Below are positions 62,691-64,000 of a DNA stretch of 64,000 nucleotides, one piece after another (position 1 is the stretch's first letter; every line of letters begins with the position of its first letter). The position numbers and the translations under genes were made by a program. The notes below the pieces were generated by a model. That model had not been told where the DNA came from. It saw only the letters and a list, made by a program, of their open reading frames with translations, and ran no database searches. Where the stretch lies: NCBI GenBank assembly GCA_038363925.1, contig JAQQWL010000003.1, forward strand, positions 1,860,001 through 1,924,000. Direction: 5' to 3'. The DNA is from Apiospora phragmitis (Eukaryota > Ascomycota > Sordariomycetes > Amphisphaeriales > Apiosporaceae).

Positions 62691-64000
62691 GTAATCTACG
62701 GTTTAATTAAATATATAGTTTAATTAAACACTTTTTAAGACCTTATATAATAAAATATAAATTTATTTAACCACTACGCTTAGAATTAATTAAAACTATT
62801 TAAAATCGTTTTCGTTAAACGTTTTTATATTATTTTAATAGGTATAAGTATTATACCCGGGCTTTCCGCAGACTTTATAGCGTTATAAGCGCATTTTAAA
62901 CGTTCTTATACGACTACTCTTTTAATGTGATTCGTTTTATAATTATTTATTAATATTTTTTAAGATTATAGGTCTTTTTTAGTTTATATATAAAGTGATT
63001 CTCTATTTTATAGCCGTTTTTTCTTCGTACGGCGGCGCCGGCTAAGTATTTTATTTACTTTTCGTAATACGGTTATTTTACTTTTTAAAAGAGCGAGCCG
63101 GTGTATAATTTATATTATATTTTTCGTAATTTAATTAAGTTTAATAAAAATAATATCGGCGAGCTATTTTAATATCGCGCGATTTAATTTTTAATACATT
63201 TAATTTAAAACTAAGCTTTAATTAAATTATTTAAAGTTTTTACTTCTTAAGGTATAAGTAAGCCGAAAGAGGTCGCTAAAAACCTTAGCGTTTATAGTTT
63301 TATATCTACTTATAAAATAATATGTTCCGGATTATACAGTATAAGTCTTACCTTTCGGAAACCTCTTTAAATATTTAAAATAGTAAAAGTCGCTTAGAAC
63401 GCTTTTAAAAACGTAGGTAAGAAGTCCTCCTTTAAGATGTAAATAATATACGCTTATATAAATCCCTTAATTTCTTTTTTATATAACCTTTTTAACGTAT
63501 AGAAATAGCCGATATTAAAATGTTAGAGCTTATATAACGAATAAGAAAGTATATAAAGTATAATAATCGAGTTCTTTTTATAATAAAGCTCGAAATTTAT
63601 TAAGTAATAGCTTTTATAGCCGTTAAAGATTAAGAGGTAATAAATACTTTTCGTAGGAGACTTTATATATTTATTAAAATATCGAATTTAGTCCTCGCTT
63701 TTTTCGTTCGTAGTTTAATTATTTTTAGTAACTGCGATTACTTAGTCTTTCGATAATAGGCTGTTTTCGTATGAGGAAAAAAGGTGCGTTTTCTTAATAA
63801 ATATAATATACGGAGGGATGGCGTAACCGTACGATCCGACGCTTTAGATAATTGTAACCTATTCCCGGTTCCTTTACTAAATTGCCTTAAGCTTCCCGTA
63901 TCGATCGGAGGTGGTTACGATTATTTCGGACGAGATTTAATTTATAAGAAAACCGGTCTCGTTAAAGTTATAGATATCTTTTTTTTAAATCCTATATTTA
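62690..64000 (-). mobile_element. pogo-like family 1, copy running off the window
   Basis: Parallels 36100-37340 and 52030-53280: C-terminal block with CGGCGGCGCCGGC at 63038-63050, catalytic block near 63520-63640, still open at 64000. The left end (62690-62840) also recurs at 40780-40930. Confidence 0.75.

Noticed and set aside
1..64000. CRISPR arrays, bacterial operons, rRNA or tRNA genes
   Set aside because: No regularly spaced direct repeats, no Shine-Dalgarno-linked gene strings, and no recognisable RNA gene; features are fungal.

Overview
The window looks like nuclear DNA of a filamentous ascomycete (Pezizomycotina): a repeat-filled, very AT-rich block scarred by repeat-induced point mutation (RIP), with one GC-normal island of about 3.6 kb. 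Evidence for a fungus is the combination of Ty3/gypsy LTR retrotransposons, pogo/Fot1-type TA-inserting DNA transposons, a 79-nt spliceosomal intron, and pervasive C-to-T / G-to-A decay in CpA/TpG contexts. The species cannot be named from the sequence.

Layout. 1-23145 is a nest: a Fot1-like transposon (only its last 605 bp, 22541-23145, is in view) is interrupted by gypsy-1 (1-2995 and 18511-22540), which is interrupted by minus-strand gypsy-2 (3001-18505, TSD TATAA), which is interrupted at its polypurine tract by gypsy-3 (3668-11432, TSD CTATC). 23148-26740 is the island. It carries a two-exon gene for a 54-residue secreted cysteine-rich protein (23735-23978, minus) and a broken acyltransferase gene (25142-26468, minus). 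26741-36053 holds AT-rich spacer, a gypsy-5 remnant, a complete Fot1-like element (28802-30733) and a truncated gypsy-4. 36054-64000 is a patchwork of two pogo-like transposon families, a third Fot1-like element (49598-51514), gypsy-6 cut into four pieces, and about 7.5 kb (37889-45400) so decayed that little can be assigned.

Function. Almost nothing in the repeats can still be translated intact: Cys codons have become Tyr, Gln/Trp codons have become TAA/TAG, and catalytic Asp has become Asn. Because the decay is directional, the ancestral domains can still be read. The most striking result is an ORF on the strand opposite gag-pol, downstream of integrase, in all three gypsy elements that keep that region. 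It has Zn2Cys6 (Gal4-type) cysteine spacing followed by a probable coiled coil.

The only gene that looks intact and expressible is the small secreted protein. Its setting, a tiny effector-like gene in a gene-poor RIP-marked compartment, matches the effector niche of some plant-pathogenic fungi. The neighbouring acyltransferase has a stop codon of the kind RIP leakage would produce.
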